Origin: Alistipes sp.
GTDB lineage: Bacteria > Bacteroidota > Bacteroidia > Bacteroidales > Rikenellaceae
NCBI GenBank assembly: GCA_017560305.1
Contig: JAFYOF010000014.1
Span: forward strand, 1-5,721
DNA: 5,721 nt
Direction: 5' to 3'
Both the position numbers and the translations under genes were made by a program. Under the pieces are notes generated by a model. The model was not told where the DNA came from and ran no database searches. It saw nothing but the letters and a program-made list of their open reading frames with translations. This document shows, piece by piece, positions 5,218-5,721 of the stretch; the stretch's first letter is position 1, and every line of letters starts with the position of its first letter.

Positions 5218-5721
5218 ATGGCATACAGATTCATATTAGAACCATACAAGGGTGTCAGCTCGCGGCACATATGCCCCAACTGCCACCGTAAAAGTTGTTT
5301 CGCACGATACATAGACACCGACAAGCAGATACGCTTCCCCGACTATGTAGGACGCTGTAATCACGAACAGAAGTGCGGCTACAACTACACACCAAAGATG
5401 TACTTCGAGGAGAACCCCGAAGCAAAGGAGCGACTGAATGATGAGTATCACCCAGTGGTAAGGCCCATCAAAGTTGAGCCACCACCGCCATCATTCATAG
5501 AGCCGAGGATGATGCAGCTCTCAATGAATCACTATGAGAAGAACAATCTTTATCAGTTTCTCAAAACCTATATCGGGAGGTCGGCTGCAAGCGAATTGAT
5601 GCAACGCTACAATGTAGGTTCATCGAAACATTGGACGGGTGCAACGGTCTTTTGGCAAGTCGATATTTCGGGCAGAATACGCACGGGAAAAGTGATGCTT
5701 TACAACCCTGAAAACGGGCGA
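5218..5721 (+). CDS. Zinc-finger DUF6371-type (primase-associated) protein, 3' end outside window
   Basis: The first 168 codons of a gene that is open to the last base of the window. The N-terminus holds a zinc-ribbon-like cysteine set: C19-P-N-C22 and C47-N-H-E-Q-K-C53, with another cysteine at 27, as in CHC2-like fingers of primases. After a proline-rich linker (about 88-98, VEPPPPSFIEP) comes the start of a DUF6371-type domain (about 105-168) with NLYQFLKTYIG, then ATVFWQVDISGRIRTGKVMLYN, a pattern I associate with that family. A Toprim-like catalytic part would be expected further on but is not in the window. In NBU-type elements the equivalent position is the primase gene. The start at ATG 5218 follows an A-rich stretch (ACAAAACAGAAAAATCT) without a Shine-Dalgarno sequence. 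The gene lies 81 bp after DUF3987, with the long hairpin in its leader, so its expression may be tuned by that structure. Confidence 0.82.
   Translation, partial: MAYRFILEPYKGVSSRHICPNCHRKSCFARYIDTDKQIRFPDYVGRCNHEQKCGYNYTPKMYFEENPEAKERLNDEYHPVVRPIKVEPPPPSFIEPRMMQLSMNHYEKNNLYQFLKTYIGRSAASELMQRYNVGSSKHWTGATVFWQVDISGRIRTGKVMLYNPENGR

Larger units (their letters stand above)
1..5721. mobile_element. Internal part of a Bacteroidales integrative/mobilizable element (left, integrase side)
   Basis: The whole window reads as one mobile element. A tyrosine recombinase is followed by a small membrane protein, an excisionase-like HTH protein, a DUF3987 ATPase and a zinc-finger DUF6371-type protein, all on the plus strand, with one minus-strand nuclease-like gene inserted among them. 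This order is known from mobilizable elements of Bacteroides, NBU1 being the best studied. No attachment site, relaxase, oriT or host gene is visible, so neither boundary can be placed. The left end presumably lies just beyond the integrase start, outside the window. Membership is inferred from gene content, not from detected ends. Confidence 0.75.

Noticed and set aside
1..5721. CRISPR arrays, tRNA or rRNA genes and insertion-sequence ends.
   Set aside because: No regularly spaced long repeats with unique spacers, no cloverleaf-type sequences and no transposase or terminal inverted repeats were seen on either strand.

Overview
The window looks like the left part of an integrated mobile element from a Bacteroidales bacterium (Bacteroides, Parabacteroides or a close relative). 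Three things point there: the style of the tyrosine recombinase; promoters of the TAnnTTTG -7 type with no Shine-Dalgarno sequences; and the gene order integrase, small membrane protein, excisionase-type HTH protein, DUF3987 ATPase, zinc-finger DUF6371-type protein. That order is analogous to the integration, excision and primase module of mobilizable elements such as NBU1 (int, orf2, orf2x, orf3, primase). No relaxase, oriT or host-side junction is visible, so the element probably continues to the right of the window, and the integrase N-terminus lies to the left.

Left part (1-1272): a tyrosine recombinase, cut at its 5' end by the window edge but with a complete catalytic domain, ends at 1027. 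Its stop codon lies inside the first of three 15-bp repeats set at an exact 21-bp period (1021-1077). A strong hairpin terminator follows (1100-1140), then a small patch of direct and inverted repeats (1168-1200) and a good -7 box at 1245.

Middle part (1273-3391): a two-helix membrane protein of unknown function (1273-2016, +) faces a PD-(D/E)XK/DUF4268 protein (3127-2018, -) tail to tail, with one base between their stop codons. The DUF4268 gene and its upstream region are visibly more AT-rich than everything around them. The gene has its own promoter, and it interrupts an otherwise co-directional backbone. The best reading is cargo, possibly a defence-type nuclease, inserted between the membrane-protein gene and the HTH gene.

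Right part (3325-5721): a probable operator and promoter precede an operon of HTH protein (3392-3760), DUF3987 ATPase (3772-5136) and DUF6371-type protein (5218 to the window end). Between the last two genes is a near-perfect 24-bp-arm inverted repeat (5138-5201) without a U-tract. Each arm carries a 9-mer one base from the DnaA-box consensus, which makes it a candidate replication or regulatory site. In the working model the recombinase inserts and excises the element, the HTH protein helps excision or controls the operon, the ATPase and the zinc-finger protein support replication or processing of the excised form, and the nuclease protein is a passenger.
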